DNA from: CAZELM01 sp964512995
GTDB lineage: Bacteria > CSSED10-310
Length of the DNA stretch: 14,910 nucleotides
NCBI GenBank assembly: GCA_964512995.1
Contig: CAZELM010000070.1
Coordinates: 1 to 14,910, forward strand
Reading direction: 5' to 3'
Shown here piece by piece: positions 14,833 to 14,910 of the stretch. The translations under genes and the position numbers were made by a program. The notes below the pieces were generated by a model. The model saw nothing but the letters and a program-made list of their open reading frames with translations. It did no database searches and was not told where the DNA came from. Each line of letters starts with the position of its first letter. The first letter of the stretch is position 1.

Positions 14833-14910
14833 ATTCTTCTGAAAGAGAATCCGGACCTCTGTTGAGAGTCACATTATAAGACTGTCTTTCAGGCTATTTT
14901 CTCGAATTAA
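14833..14910. other. Array-flanking sequence with a long-loop inverted repeat
   Basis: After the last repeat no further repeat or gene is seen before the window ends. CTGAAAGA (14839-14846) and TCTTTCAG (14885-14892) form an 8-bp inverted repeat with a 38-nt loop, followed by GCTATTTTCTCG. It might help to end the pre-crRNA, but the long loop makes this weak. Confidence 0.3.

Noticed and set aside
13748..14879. Open frames on both strands made of repeating peptides such as FNGATLSSAWK, MEPRFLQRGN and HAEESVAPLK
   Set aside because: They are translations of the CRISPR repeat in its reading frames, a well-known artefact, and have no ribosome binding sites.

Overview
The window looks like a piece of chromosome from an uncultured, non-model bacterium. 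Base composition is moderate and genes are well spaced, with clear Shine-Dalgarno sites at most starts and Sec signal peptides on the exported proteins. A multiheme c-type cytochrome, a bacterial STT3-type oligosaccharyltransferase and calcium-free beta-helix surface proteins point to an anaerobic or sediment-type lineage with an elaborate cell surface. I cannot name the phylum from the sequence.

Left half (1-9183): a cell-surface and glycosylation region. Three genes run leftward: a secreted beta-helix protein (3178-4638), an STT3/AglB/PglB-like oligosaccharyltransferase (907-3066) and a probably truncated polytopic membrane protein (19-660). Two diverged copies of an intergenic repeat lie between them. 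Divergent from the beta-helix gene is a seven-heme cytochrome with a C-terminal anchor (4870-6135). It converges, 7 bp apart, on a GT39/ArnT-like membrane glycosyltransferase (6143-7951). A secreted, cysteine-rich OB-fold protein follows (8110-9183); it shares its C-terminal domain with the beta-helix protein. The enzymes may glycosylate the secreted proteins, several of which carry N-X-S/T sequons.

Middle (9184-11950): divergent from the OB-fold gene are an AspT/YidE-type (AAE family) membrane transporter with two RCK_C domains and a pol-beta-type nucleotidyltransferase.

Right part (11951-14910): a defence-like stretch. It holds a remnant of a radical SAM gene on the minus strand, a full-length Rpn (PD-(D/E)XK, Transposase_31) nuclease gene, a leader region, and a CRISPR array of 14 identical 36-nt repeats and 13 spacers. 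No cas gene lies in the window. The most notable signal is inside the Rpn gene. An in-frame ATG at 13138 has a near-perfect Shine-Dalgarno (GGAGGTGA) and a plausible intragenic promoter, whereas the full-length ATG at 12397 has no Shine-Dalgarno and appears leaderless. This matches the gene-within-a-gene RpnL/RpnS toxin-antitoxin layout known from E. coli, including the variable tetrapeptide repeat at the start of the small product.
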